DNA from: Cymbidium sinense | Taxonomy: Eukaryota; Streptophyta; Magnoliopsida; Asparagales; Orchidaceae | Assembly (NCBI GenBank): GCA_021442155.1 | Contig: CM038214.1 | Span: 317,595,001-317,659,000, forward strand | Direction of reading: 5' to 3' | DNA length: 64,000 nucleotides | Shown: piece after piece, positions 1-10,329 of the stretch | Numbering within the stretch: position 1 is the first letter of the stretch | How the letters are laid out: each line of letters opens with the position of its first letter | Program-made: the position numbers and the translations under genes | Notes under the pieces: generated by a model | Seen by the model: only the letters and a program-made list of their open reading frames with translations | The model's database searches: none | What the model was told of the DNA's origin: nothing

Positions 1-3000
1 GATTTTGAAAAGATGGATGCATGAATTCAAATGACATACCAAATTTAACATGATTGGAAAGAGGACAATCAAATATAAGCATGTGATTCATTCAACCAAA
101 CTAGTTCTTAAGGATAATCAAATCATATAAGATTATTTAAAGCAAACCAAAGCTTCTTTATTAATTAAGTTTTGGATTTGATTTGATTTAAAGAGAAGAA
201 GAGAAATCATCACTTGTTATTATAAACCCATTCCCACATTAGTGATTTGATTTAATTTAAGGAAATGTAATTAAGTTAATTTTATGTGTTAATTAATTTG
301 AACCTATAATTAGATGAATTAATTATCCTTACTTATGTCACCTTAAAGTAATTAACTAAATATTTATGAGCCAACATGATATGCATGGAAAATAAACTTG
401 CAATGATCCTAGGAAATAAAATGGGCCTAATGTAATTGGCTTATGATTAATAGTTAATTAGATTAAGGGACTTAATTAATTACTCTTTTTGGTTTTCTCA
501 CACATGTGGACTAACCATAATTTCATTAAACTCCTTTAGGTTATTAAATACTTAAAGATCTACCCCATCATTTAATTAATTAAGGTCTGATGTGATTATG
601 ATTTTAATTTGATTAAGTAATTTAATTAATTTCATTTTAAAAAAGGGTAAAATTAACTTAGGGAAAGGGGTCCCAACGCTATTCCTTAGTTAACTTACTA
701 TTGAATAATGATTAATAAACTTAACTAACCAACTTATTACTATTCATGGGATTAATTAATCATTAATTAACTTAAAATAGTAGTTAAGGTTTAATTAGTC
801 AATTTTCCTAATTAAGTGAGCAATAAATCCCAAGAAAATTATGAGAGGTTGAGGTCATCCCATTCAATTAACCCACAAAATTTGGGATTAATTCCTCATG
901 TAATTAAGGAGTAATTAAGCTAATTAATTTTATAATTAAACTATAATTACTATTCAAAATTAGTTAAGATCATTTTTAATTTATTCTCCTCTGAAATACC
1001 TTTAAAATGAGCATTTATTTGCATTTTTTTATTTCTTTATGATATTTTATGATTTTTAGAAGATTCATCCATCAAAAATGATTAATTAAGCCTAATTCAA
1101 GCCTAATCCTATTGGCGCCATACGGCATGTTTTCCATGTGGCGCTACTGGATTGGCTACTTAAAACTTATCCGAATTAGCACCTATGTGGTGGTGGTGAA
1201 TGCGCTTTCTCGTTCACCATCTGATCTAAGATCAGACATCTACGATTAATCCCACAGCTTAATAGGATTGAATCAGATTGATCTAGCGGATCTAATCATG
1301 ATCGTCTATTATGTTCATGCGGAATGGATAGTGTGTGATCTAACATCACATGAGTGAGGGAGAATGGAGTATGTCCTCCATTGCTCACTTGATCTAAGCT
1401 TACCTGATCTCGGATCAACTCTATAAGGATCCCACACCTTCATGACATCGATCAGAGGGGATCCAATGGTCAAGATCACACGAGATGCAAGTTTTCTTCA
1501 AAAAGCTCCAACCCATTTTTTTTCTAAAGATCAGTTTTGGAAGCATACCTCACCAAAGCTCAAGGATGGTGGCTCAAACGATTGAGGAAGCTTCATCTAG
1601 TGGAGATGAATCCCTATTGACCAACAATTGGTTTAATTCCTCGATGTTCACTCGGAAGGCCATGAACTGATGATTTGGAGCTTGGCTTTGATTGAAGTCC
1701 CACTTCTGTTGCTCAGGAAGCGAGGGAGATGATTCATTCTTACTCGATGGGTCCTAGGGAAGGTGCGTGCTAAGTCAATTTGAGTTTGATAGAGAAATGG
1801 GGAAGTCAGGTCAGAAATGAGAGTGTCCTATTTTGGGGCTAATGGGAATGGCATTTTTTGATAGAGGAACAAGCTTGGGAGCTTAAAGAATGGCTTTAGC
1901 AACTCATCTTGAGTAGTTATGGCTATGAGAAATGATTTTTGTGTGTGTTTTAGTGGAAATGAGGGGGTGTATCTTGATCAAATAATGGGATTGGGTTTGG
2001 CTTCTAGTGGCTACCTGGCCATCTCAGGGAGTCATGGGTAGCAGGGAGGAGGTGAGTTGGCTTGGCTTGGTTGGTTGAAGGTGTGGAGGTGGCTGCCAAA
2101 AAGGAATCATGGGTGTCCTCTGGGATTCAAATGCTTCAATGGGGAGGGTGAGGTGATTTCACCTCCCATGGGCCATGGTCGACCCAACCACCCCTTGCGT
2201 TAGGTTGGGCAGTGTCCTAGGTTCCTAGGTGGACGAGTGGGAGAGCACAAAGTGGCTAAGGAATGGAAATGACCACTTACATTGGTGATTTATCTCATGT
2301 GATGCCCTTGACCCAAGGGTAGAGTGATCATTTTGTATAATATTTGATTTGGGAAAATTTGAAATGAGCCAAAAGTGGGTCAGACCAAATTTCAAGTCAA
2401 TTGGAGTTGACTTGGTTAGGTTTGGCTCAATTTGACTCAATTTGACTCATTTAGGTCAAATTGGGTTAGGTTGGGTCAAGTTGACCAATTGGTCAAATTG
2501 GGCTAAACCAAGGGCTGGGTCAAGTTCATATGATCATTTGGGATGTTTTGGTTCATTTGGTTTGGTTTACTTTCGCTTAGATTTTATTCTGGCTCATTTG
2601 AATTCATTTGGGTCAAATGGGTTAAGTTGACCAATTTGACCAAATTAGTCAAATTGGCTTGGGTTGGTTGATGGTTTGGGTTTAATTGACAAATTGAAGA
2701 TGATTGTAGACTTTGGTTTCAATTAATTTGGATTTGGTTTTGATTTAGGCTAACTTGAACCTTTAGGTCAATTTAGGCTAAGTAGGTCAATTGGGTTCAA
2801 TTGCATCCACTCATGGCTTTGGTCAAGTTCAACAATCAATTTGGAATGAACTTGAGCCATTGGTTGCAATCAATTTGGCTTATATTTTGATGGGAGGTTT
2901 TGATGGGGTTGGTTCAATCTAGTTTGGGTAGGATTAGAACTTAGCTCAAATAGATCAAATTGGCCACTCAAGTGGATCAATTGGGTTTAGTTGGCTTGAT

Positions 3001-3945
3001 TTTGGGTTGAGTTTGATTTATTTAAGTTTATATATGGATTTGGGATTGATATATAAATTCAATTGCAATTGGCTTGGGTTCAAATAGGTTTTGGTTCATT
3101 TGAACATTTCAAGTCAAAAGGGTTAAGTTAGGTTTGACTTGGGTTAAATTTAGTTTGGCTTGATGATTGTAGATTTCATTTATATTTGTGAATATGATTT
3201 AAAGTATGATTGATTCAAGAGAAAATCGATTGAATTTGGGTTTTGGAATGAAAGAATTTGGCTAAGTCCATTGAGTTGGGTCATGTGGCTTACATTTTGA
3301 TTTTGATTTGGTTTGATTTAGTTTTGATGATTTGAATGTATATTTCATTTAAATTTGTGAATATGATTGAAAGTATGATTGATTTATGAGAAAATCAATT
3401 GAGTTTGAATTGATTTAGATTAAGATTTGACTAAGTCCATGGGATAGGTCATATGGCTTAGGAATGGTTTTATTTTAATTGATTTAGTTTTGATCATTTG
3501 AATGTATATTTGATTTATATTTAGGAAGATGATTGAAATATATAAATTGGTTATGAGAAAATCAATTGATTTTTTGATTTGATTAAGATTTAGTCCATGG
3601 GGCCAGTCATATGGTTAAGGATGGGTTTAAAGTTTGGATTTGATTATGGGCTTCAATCATTTGGTTTTGGAATTGGGCTTGGATTTGGATTTGAATTTTA
3701 TGTTTGAATTGAACTTGAGGTTTGGTTTGAAAAGGTGAACATGGATTGGATTTGGGTTGTAGGTGGGTGGATTATCCTAATCCCAAGAATAACCTAATCC
3801 TATGGTTAACCCTTTTATGTCGTTTGGTTTAGGTTAAGTGTTTACCTAATTATTGAAGTGTCTTATGACAAGAAGTTTTAGATCTAGAAGTCTCTTAAGT
3901 CTAAGATGGGAAGATTGAATCCGCACTCTAAAAGTGAGTTCAACG
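1..3945 (-). mobile_element. Solo LTR L1 of a Tat/Ogre-like Ty3/gypsy element, cut by the window start
   Basis: This AT-rich non-coding block is the 5' half of an LTR read on the - strand. It matches 22060-25030 directly (position 21 equals 22080) and the 46273-50200 region in reverse complement. The LTR start lies at 3945, where the - strand reads CGTTGAAC; the L2 copy has TATTAACC at the same point, which suggests an original TGTTGA start. Just outside is GGCCTT, the target-site copy within a broken protease gene. Inside are a TTAATTAA-rich stretch (about 240-1000), a more GC-rich part (1100-2230) and a section crowded with GGTCAA and TTGACC (2390-3180). No gene is recognised; the short open frames here are not shared by the other LTR copies. 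Confidence -1.
2390..3180. promoter_or_regulatory. Cluster of W-box-like hexamers (TTGACC/GGTCAA) in LTR L1
   Basis: The stretch 2400-2660 alone holds about eight GGTCAA or TTGACC hexamers, in both orientations and often paired head to head around AATT. The same crowded section occurs in L1' (24360-24960), L3 (26030-26900) and L2 (47040-47880). TTGAC[C/T] is the core bound by plant WRKY factors. That these sites drive LTR transcription is an inference; low-complexity expansion of a TTGGGTCAA-type simple sequence would also explain them. Confidence -1.
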
Positions 3946-3951
3946 GGCCTT
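3946..3951 (+). repeat. Target-site copy GGCCTT flanking L1
   Basis: GGCCTT lies directly at the outer end of the LTR. The same six bases border the other end of the LTR in L1' (20405-20410) and both ends of L2 as AAGGCC on the + strand. Removing the LTR and one copy restores an uninterrupted protease reading frame. Confidence -1.
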
Positions 3952-4244
3952 AGGCTCCATAGTGTTGCTCTTGGAGATAGATGACTTGGAAGACTGAAGG
4001 AAAGTTTCACATTATAGACATGGATACATCTTTCAACGCTTTGCTTGGGAGACCATGGATACATGAGAATAACATAGTTCCATCCTTTCTACATCATTGT
4101 ATGAAGTTCATGAGAGGTGGGATCATCTACTATGTCAGTGGAGATCTCAAGCCATTTACAGTTCATGAGGTCGGCATATATAAGGATGAGGCTTACTACC
4201 TCCCTCAAAATCAACAAGTCTATTATCACAAACTTGGCCAAAGT

Positions 4245-4338
4245 TTAAAAATAAAAGAAAAAGAAAAAGAAAAGGAAAGAGAAAAAGAAAAAGAAAAGAA
4301 AAGAGAAAATGAAAAAGAAAATAAAAGGGAGCGGAAAT
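4245..4338 (+). repeat. GAAAAA/GAAAAG microsatellite in the pol linker
   Basis: An imperfect run of GAAAAA-type hexamers encodes the Lys-Glu tail of the protease-linker frame. The - strand copy at about 45895-45975 has the same tract as TTTTTC repeats, so it predates multiplication of the unit. Confidence -1.
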
Positions 4339-5015
4339 AGACTTGGAGGATGAAGTGGAGCCTGACATTAAATTCCACCCATAGTTCGTTACTCCCTTTG
4401 AACATATGGGTAGGATGATCTGACCTCCACTAGGCAAAGGAAGAGGCTATTTCAGAGGTATTTCCAGGGGTGGAAAACATCTTTATTGGCCACCTAATAG
4501 AAGATATGTCCAAGCTATCAAGAGTACATCTGCTATCCATATAGACTTAGAATCTAGTTCATAGGATGAGTCTTATATGGTTAGCACACCAGCTAGCTCT
4601 TCTCAATAGTAGATTCCCTTAGAGGTGACACTTGAGCTAGATAGCGATGAAGATCGGGCTCCAAAGCAAAGCATAAGTATATCAAAGTCTATATGTGAAA
4701 AAGTTAGGCATTAGTAGGGAATCGTAGCTCTAACCCCACTTTCCTCTTAAAAAGTTGAGGGTTTTGGTAGATGAACATCATTCAATTCATCAGTCAAGTT
4801 GATGTAATTAGATGATTCATAAAGATTTAATAGGTGATTGGTACTTACTGAAAGAAATCACTAATCCCTCAAGGTAAAGAATATAGAATAAATGCAAAAG
4901 CTCTCATCAAGAATGTATAATGTCTGATAATCAATCATCAATCATTTAAAATCAAGGTTCTTTTCAAATCACATTAACTCATATGAGGAGCGTGCTTAGA
5001 GACTTGATGATCTAG

Positions 5016-5555
5016 ATGAAGTCGATGCACCACCGATTCAAAGAAGAGATTAAGTCAACCATCGATGAGCGCAAGAAAATCAACTTAGGAATTGAAGAGG
5101 ATCCATGCCCAACATACATTAGTTCTTTATTCAATGTAATTGAAACCAATTACTTAGTTAGGCTATTGACTGAGTTTAAGGAATATTTTGCATGGAGTTA
5201 TGAAGAGATGTCTGGATTAGCTCCTAACGTAGCGATCCATAAACATGTAATAGAGCCTAGTGCTAACCCTATCAAGTAAGCTCCTAGACGCATGCGATTA
5301 GACATAGAATAATAGGTCATTCATGAAATAAAGAAACTGATTGATATTGGCTTTATCCGGGAAGAATAATACCCTACCTAGTTAGCCAGCGTCATCCCAT
5401 TTAAAAAAAAATGGAAAAATTCACATATGCTTTGATTTTTTGGATTTAAATAAGGCATGTCCAAAAGATGAATTTTCACTATCAATCCCGAAGTTGATGG
5501 TGGACATTGCCTTATCTCATGCAGTCTTCTCTTTCATGGATGGCTCATCTTAGCA
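5016..5555 (+). pseudogene. Reverse transcriptase, N-terminal part only, palm deleted
   Basis: The sequence matches the start of a gypsy RT: a segment ending YFAWSYEEMSGLAP, then a conserved VIEPSANPIK and, after a stop, an APRRMRLD-like block, a FIREE block and a PF-KKK segment, typical of fingers RT motifs. Stops interrupt at about 5277, 5309 and 5367. At about 5545-5555 the frame jumps from the FMDG motif straight to the connection domain. The - strand copy has about 460 extra bases here (44104-44565), including the YVDD box, so the catalytic palm was deleted from this copy. Confidence -1.
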
Positions 5556-6110
5556 CTTATCAAAAAGAATGCCAAGTTCAAGTGGGATGATAAGTGTGAG
5601 CATGCCTTCGAAGACACCAAGAATTACTTTACGACGTCGTTGGTTCAAGCAGCCCCTATCCTATGCAAGCTACTCATACTTTACACTACTGTGTTAGATG
5701 ACTCCATTAGTGCTTTATTGGCCTAAGCTAATGATGAAGAGAAGGAAAACACACTCTACTACCTTAGCCGTCCTCTAATCCTTGCTGCAGATAATTATCC
5801 ACCCATTAAAAAGCTTTGCCTAGCTTTAATCTTTGCATCCCAAAAGTTATATCACTACATGCTTCCTTATAAGGTGAACTTAATCTCTAGGATCAATCCA
5901 CTACAATATCTCATTACACTATTGATGCTATCTAGATGGTTGACATGATGGTCCATGATTCTCTCATTGTTTGACATTACCTTTGTACCCCTCCGTGCGG
6001 TGAAAGGACAAGCACTAAAAAATTTCTTAGTAGCACACCCACTTCCTCGACTCTCGCGGATGATCTCCTCGATGAATAAATCATGAACTTAGGGGATACT
6101 AGCATTCACC
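5556..6110 (+). pseudogene. RT connection and first RNase H-like domain, degenerate
   Basis: After the deletion the reading continues with KFKWDDKCEHAF, the usual start of the region after the RT palm, then a block ending in YYLSRPL and another with LIFASQKLYHYMLPYKV. These are hallmarks of the RNase H-like domain joined to gypsy RT. Stop codons occur near 5725 and 5945. It is followed within the same polyprotein by a second, separate RNase H at 6118. Two RNase H domains in a row are known from the Tat lineage. Confidence -1.
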
Positions 6111-6117
6111 ACTGGGA

Positions 6118-6650
6118 ATGTTCTTTGATGGCGTGGCTTCCTCTCAAAGAGGAGAAGAATCACAATCAACTATTCTAAAAAAGGCAAGGGTAGGACTAGT
6201 TCTCTTAACTCTGGACTGTAATGTGATGAGATTCTCATATCATCTGTACAATCTTTGCACCAATAATGAAGTCAAATATGGGGCACAGATTGCTAGTCTA
6301 GAGTTAGTTGTTACTCTAAGCATCCATAACATCAACATCTTCAAGGATTCTTAGCTAGTTATCAACCAAATTGTTGGGTCCTATAAGGTTATAAAGCTCA
6401 AGCTCCATCACTACCACAAGTACACCATGGAGTTGTTGGCCGAAATCCCAGAGGTTACCATTTATAAGATTTCTCAAGGAGAGAATGTCATAGCGTATGC
6501 TTTAGCCAAGCTTGCCAAGGAGTTGGCATGTCTGGAGGATAAGTTCATATCAATAAAGGTTCAAATTAGACAAGTATTATCCCTCATTGATATTGAACTC
6601 ATCAAAAAGTACTCTCTTGAAGAGGAGGTTGCCAATACCAAGAAGGACGA
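6118..6650 (+). pseudogene. Second (archaeal-type) RNase H domain of a Tat-lineage element, inactive
   Basis: The block starts MFFDGVASS and contains NNEVKYGA, a LVINQIVGSYKV segment and ENVIAYALAKLAKELA. These line up with the extra RNase H of Tat/Ogre elements, which removes RNA from the RNA-DNA hybrid. The first Asp (FFDG) is kept. The expected Glu of the NNEAEY-type motif is Lys here, and the expected Asp of the ADALA-type motif is Tyr, so the active site is lost. A stop sits at about 6352. The - strand copy at 43100-43560 keeps EYEA at the middle motif. Confidence -1.
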
Positions 6651-6933
6651 AGAGTTAGATTGGAGGCAACCATTCATGGATTACCTAAATAAAGGTAAAC
6701 TACCTCAAGATAAGTCTCAAGCCCATCAGATGAAGCAGATAGGACTTTCCTATGCTCTTGTGGATGGTGTCTTGTATCGACGATCTTTCGATCATATGTG
6801 GTTATGTTATTTAAACAACCATGAATCCATTAAGATCATGACTGAGGTACACTCAGGATTATGTGAAGCCAACCAATCTGGTCCAAAGATGAAAGCCAAG
6901 ATCAAGAGATTAGGATACTATTGGCCGTCCTAG
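6651..6933 (+). pseudogene. Integrase N-terminal zinc-binding domain
   Basis: An open frame from 6427 runs through DWRQPFMDYLNKGKLPQ, LVDGVLYRRSFD, a TEVHSGLCEANQSGPK block and RLGYYWP. This is the standard linker and H2C2 finger at the start of gypsy integrase. The second His of the finger region is Asn (CEANQ where CGAHQ is usual). The frame stops at 6931 exactly where the integrase core should begin, because the core is missing. Confidence -1.
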
Positions 6934-7090
6934 AGCTTTTCAAGTGAGAAAGCTTATTTTAGTGTAAGGAGATAGATTCCTCCCCAAATCTCAAGTTTTT
7001 CAAAGTTAAAATGATTCAAGCTCACAAGAAGCTGGTCCATTCTAGAGCTTTTCAAGTAGGAGAGCTTATTTTAGTTCTAAGGAGATAGAT
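6930..7090 (+). repeat. 112-bp tandem duplication at the integrase core deletion
   Basis: The sequence starting CTAGAGCTTTTCAAGT at 6930 recurs at 7042, a period of 112 bp. In the - strand copy the same sequence occurs once, next to the end of the integrase core. The duplication therefore replaced or accompanied loss of roughly 0.7-0.9 kb of catalytic core. Confidence -1.
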
Positions 7091-7244
7091 TATTGCCCAT
7101 CGTAACATGGGAGGGAAGTTTGAACCCACTTGGGAAAACCCTTTTGCTATGAAGAAGACCTACCAAGGAGGATCTTATCAGCTTATTAATCATAAGAGAG
7201 AGTGGCCAATGCTTCCAATCAATGGGCTGTACTTAAAGAAATAA
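7042..7244 (+). pseudogene. Integrase C-terminal region
   Basis: Frames in this stretch give RAFQVGELIL, then a MGGKFEPTWENPFA block and YQLINHKREWPM, ending LYLKK and stop at 7242-7244. This is the basic C-terminal tail with the GPF/Y-like module (the GPF is ENPFA here and EGPFA in the - strand copy). It is truncated from the rest of integrase by the deletion at 6930. No chromodomain is seen, which fits Tat-type elements. Confidence -1.
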
Positions 7245-8010
7245 ATAATTATCATCAATGAAAATTCCATTTTGAAGTCAATCTCTTCCATGTTGAAAGT
7301 ATTCTTGTTTGAGAATCTGCCACGATGTGTTTAGGGTAGGTGTAATGAACCTGAGCAGCATCCTATCCTTCATCAACATAACATAAACATAAACTATACA
7401 CAAATATATAAAATAAATACATATCTTTTGTCTCGGGTTACTCTGAGTTGAGATAACACCCCCAGTGGCACTCACTCAGTAGCTGCTCTAGGTCGGGCTA
7501 ACGCGCTACCTTGCTAGTTTGTCACCCCAGTGGTCTTCTTGCTTTGGAGAATGTAAGTCTGCTATGCTTTTCTTCCTTACTTGGCCACTACATACTAACG
7601 AGCATCTTGTTAGTTTGGTAGGCATTACTACATGGCCGGTAAGCTACCTCATGTTGGCTTTGTTTAAGAGGATGTGAGTCTACTATGTTTTCTTCTTGGA
7701 TTAGCCTTCGTTCACTATTTGGGTTGAGTATATTTGAGGTTTAGGATATGTCCCCTAGTGGCTCCTTCTCTCTTGACTGCTTCAAGTCTAGGTCTAGTCC
7801 TTCCTCGGGGTTCCCCGCTTAGTAGTCACTCTAGGTTTGACAATATCTGCCCTGCCGATGATAGATTATCCTGATGATTAGTTATACTTGAAAATTTGTA
7901 AGCCTACACGCTTTCTTTCTAGATTGATCATTGCACACTGATGGGCACCTTAGCTTGGTTGGTTCTCACTATGATAATGGATAAACCACTCATGCTAATA
8001 AATACACCTT
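7245..8010 (+). repeat. Block C, first part: non-coding 3' region after integrase
   Basis: No gene is visible. A conserved AT-rich spacer (7245-7340) is followed by TGTAATGAAC at 7341, conserved in reverse complement near 41690 and 62800, a possible LTR start. Then come recurring CCCCAGTGG and CCCTAGTGG motifs, CTCACTCAGTAG and GAATGTAAGTCTGCTATGC-like segments that repeat through the rest of block C. Confidence -1.
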
Positions 8011-10329
8011 AGGTTGGTTGGTTCTCACACCTTAGGATACACCGCTCATGGAAAATGTAAGTCTGCTATGCTTTCTCCTTCAGTTGGCCACCGTACACTC
8101 ATAGGCTTTCTTTTCCAGGGGTCAGGATAATGCCCCTAGTAGCACCTCCCCTGTGGGCACTATATTTGGATCACATCCTTTGCAACCCCATTTAGACATT
8201 ACCTAGGTTACTATCAGATTAAATAGTTCCCCTTTTCTATTAACCATTCATGTGGTTGGAGAATCCATCATGTGGATGTGTAGACTCTCCCTTGGTCCAG
8301 TGAATCTAAGATAAGTGAATGCTTCTTTCGTGGTCCCTCACACAAACATATAAACATATAAATAAAATATATATTCACTTGTGGATTAGGAGGACACCCC
8401 TAGCGGTACCTTTTCCCAAGCAGGCATCCTATCTTTAGGGCAGTGTCAGCAAAACTCCTTATAAGAATTGTTTAACTACTCTTGAGTTGAAATAAGTCCC
8501 TAACAGCATTCACTCAGTAGTAACCCTTAAGCCAGGTTCTATTTATTTTTCTACCAATGGGTCACCCTAGCGGTTATTCCCTACTTTAGAAGATGTAAGT
8601 CTACTACGCCTACTTCCTAGCACAACTATCACACATTGAAAGGAAACCGCTTAGGTTGGCTAGCTCTACCTCACTGCCAGTAGACTATCCCTTTGGATTT
8701 ATAAATCTGAGAAAGGATAAATTTGATATAGCCCCTTCTCAGTGGGTCCATCGCACATCGACATGGTCCATAAATTAAATCTATCAAATTTGATCGAGCT
8801 CACATCCTCAGTGGATATGCCCTCAATTTGAAATAAAACTAAACAAAATAAATCATATCAAATTACATGAAATTAAGATAAAATTAATCTTGACTAATTT
8901 TAAGCTGACATAAGTCCCCAGTGGAATTCACTCAGTAGTCGCACTAGGTTAGGTTTGATTTGTTGAGCATCCAACAGGTCACCACAGTGGTTGTTCCTCA
9001 CTTTGGAAGATGTAAATTACTCTTCTTCCTAAGCTTGTTGCACCGGCAATCACTTATGTTGGCTAGCTCTACCCCGCAGCTGGTAGACTATCCCTTCGAT
9101 TTGTAAACCTGAGGTAGGTTAAGCTTGATATATCCCCTTATCAATGGGTCCATCACTCAACGAAAGGGGGCATACATTAACTTAGATTAAATTAAACCCG
9201 ATCTAATTTTTCCCAGTGGAGTTGAATCACACCTTCTCCCCATGGAGCTCCAAATCGTATATAAACAAGTCAAAGAAATAAATCAAATTCAAAACTAACC
9301 TCCCTAGTGGAGAAAAATTAAACCAACTCCCCCAATAGAGTCTAAATAGAAGAAATCCAACCAAACTCTTATCCCTAGTGGATACATCCCCAAACAATTC
9401 TATGAAATCAAACACAAATCCTAATCCCCAGTGGATAGCCCAAACCTATTTCCCAAGTGGAAGGTTCACATACCCGATCCCCGGCGGACTCGAGCCCATA
9501 TCTCTAGCAGATGTGCCTCCACATCAATTAAAATAAAACAATTTAAAGTCAATTTGATTTTAATCCCTGGTCAATTATAGATTCTTATCCATAGTGGATC
9601 TACTTTCCATAAATCATATAATCAAATCAAATTAAAACCTTATCCCCAATAGATTTTCTTCATCTACGCCCTTGATATAGACCTCTCAAATGTCATGTCC
9701 AATGCATGTATGATCCCCTAGTGGATCTCCATCCATGTCCTTGACATGGAATTCTAATCAAATCTTATTTCTTCTCTTATGCACACCTTTAATACTTCAA
9801 CCAAAGGCCTAACAATGTATTCATTTAGATTACATTATCTTAAGATTGTAATCAACATTTTCTGATTTGTGATGGTGCAAGCTCAAACTAATTATACAAT
9901 ATTATGCTAAACATATTATAGTGTGAATTAACACTCTATAATATAGTATAATATATGATGTTATATTATAATTTTCTATAATATAATATATTGTCTAACA
10001 TTATACCTCATTAGAATCACTTAAAAGGAACAAATAATAAAATTTTCTTAAAATATGAATGATGTTCATTTTGGATGTAAAATTGTTATTTTTTTTAATA
10101 GAAATGGTACAAAATAGCATAATTTTGGTGTTGCTTTTTGGTGTGTGCAGTGAATTTGGCCAAATTCTTCCATCTTAACCTTCAAATTAACATTTTTGTC
10201 AGTTTTGACCCAATGTATTATAACAAAAGTAAAACATACTAAAATGTACAAAAACATTTAGTAACACACCACCACATTCATGTATATGTGAAGTTATATT
10301 ATTATGTGCATTATATTTTAATATACTTT
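8011..10329 (+). repeat. Blocks C and D, first copy of a 2.3-kb tandem duplication
   Basis: AGGTTGGTTGGTT at 8011 recurs at 10330, and the two segments match along their length (period about 2319 bp). The first 1.8 kb is block C, with CCCCAGTGG-type motifs every 30-100 bases and subrepeats of about 420 bp beginning near the ATTCACTCAGTAG segments at 8500 and 8925. The last 0.5 kb is block D, AT-rich, with GAATTTGGCCAAATTC at 10152-10167. No coding region is recognised. The right contig has only one copy per unit. Confidence -1.

Larger units (their letters stand above)
3946..5015 (+). pseudogene. Gypsy protease second half and protease-RT linker, degenerate
   Basis: This is the downstream half of the aspartic protease region of a Ty3/gypsy polyprotein, continuing from the part that lies beyond the inserted LTR. 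After a frameshift near 3980 an open frame runs to 4340 with the family motif SFNALLGRPWIH followed by a VPS-type segment, typical of the protease end in plant Tat-like elements. It then passes into a Lys/Glu-rich low-complexity tail and an acidic linker with several stops (4341-5015). The first half, with the active-site Asp, is at 20036-20404 or 54168-54600 in other copies. Recognition of the motif is firm; the gene is dead. Confidence -1.

Noticed and set aside
1485..1670. Small open frames in LTR copies (1485, 2225, 2442, 23649, 24120, 48248, 48518)
   Set aside because: All lie in LTR sequence, differ between copies, and show no domain or conserved start.
7278..9415. Short open frames in blocks C and D
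   Set aside because: No recognisable domain, not maintained between the copies, and embedded in tandem repeats.
8000..9700. Regularly spaced CCCCAGTGG motifs as a CRISPR-like array
   Set aside because: Motif is short and variable, spacing is irregular, and the context is a plant nuclear repeat.
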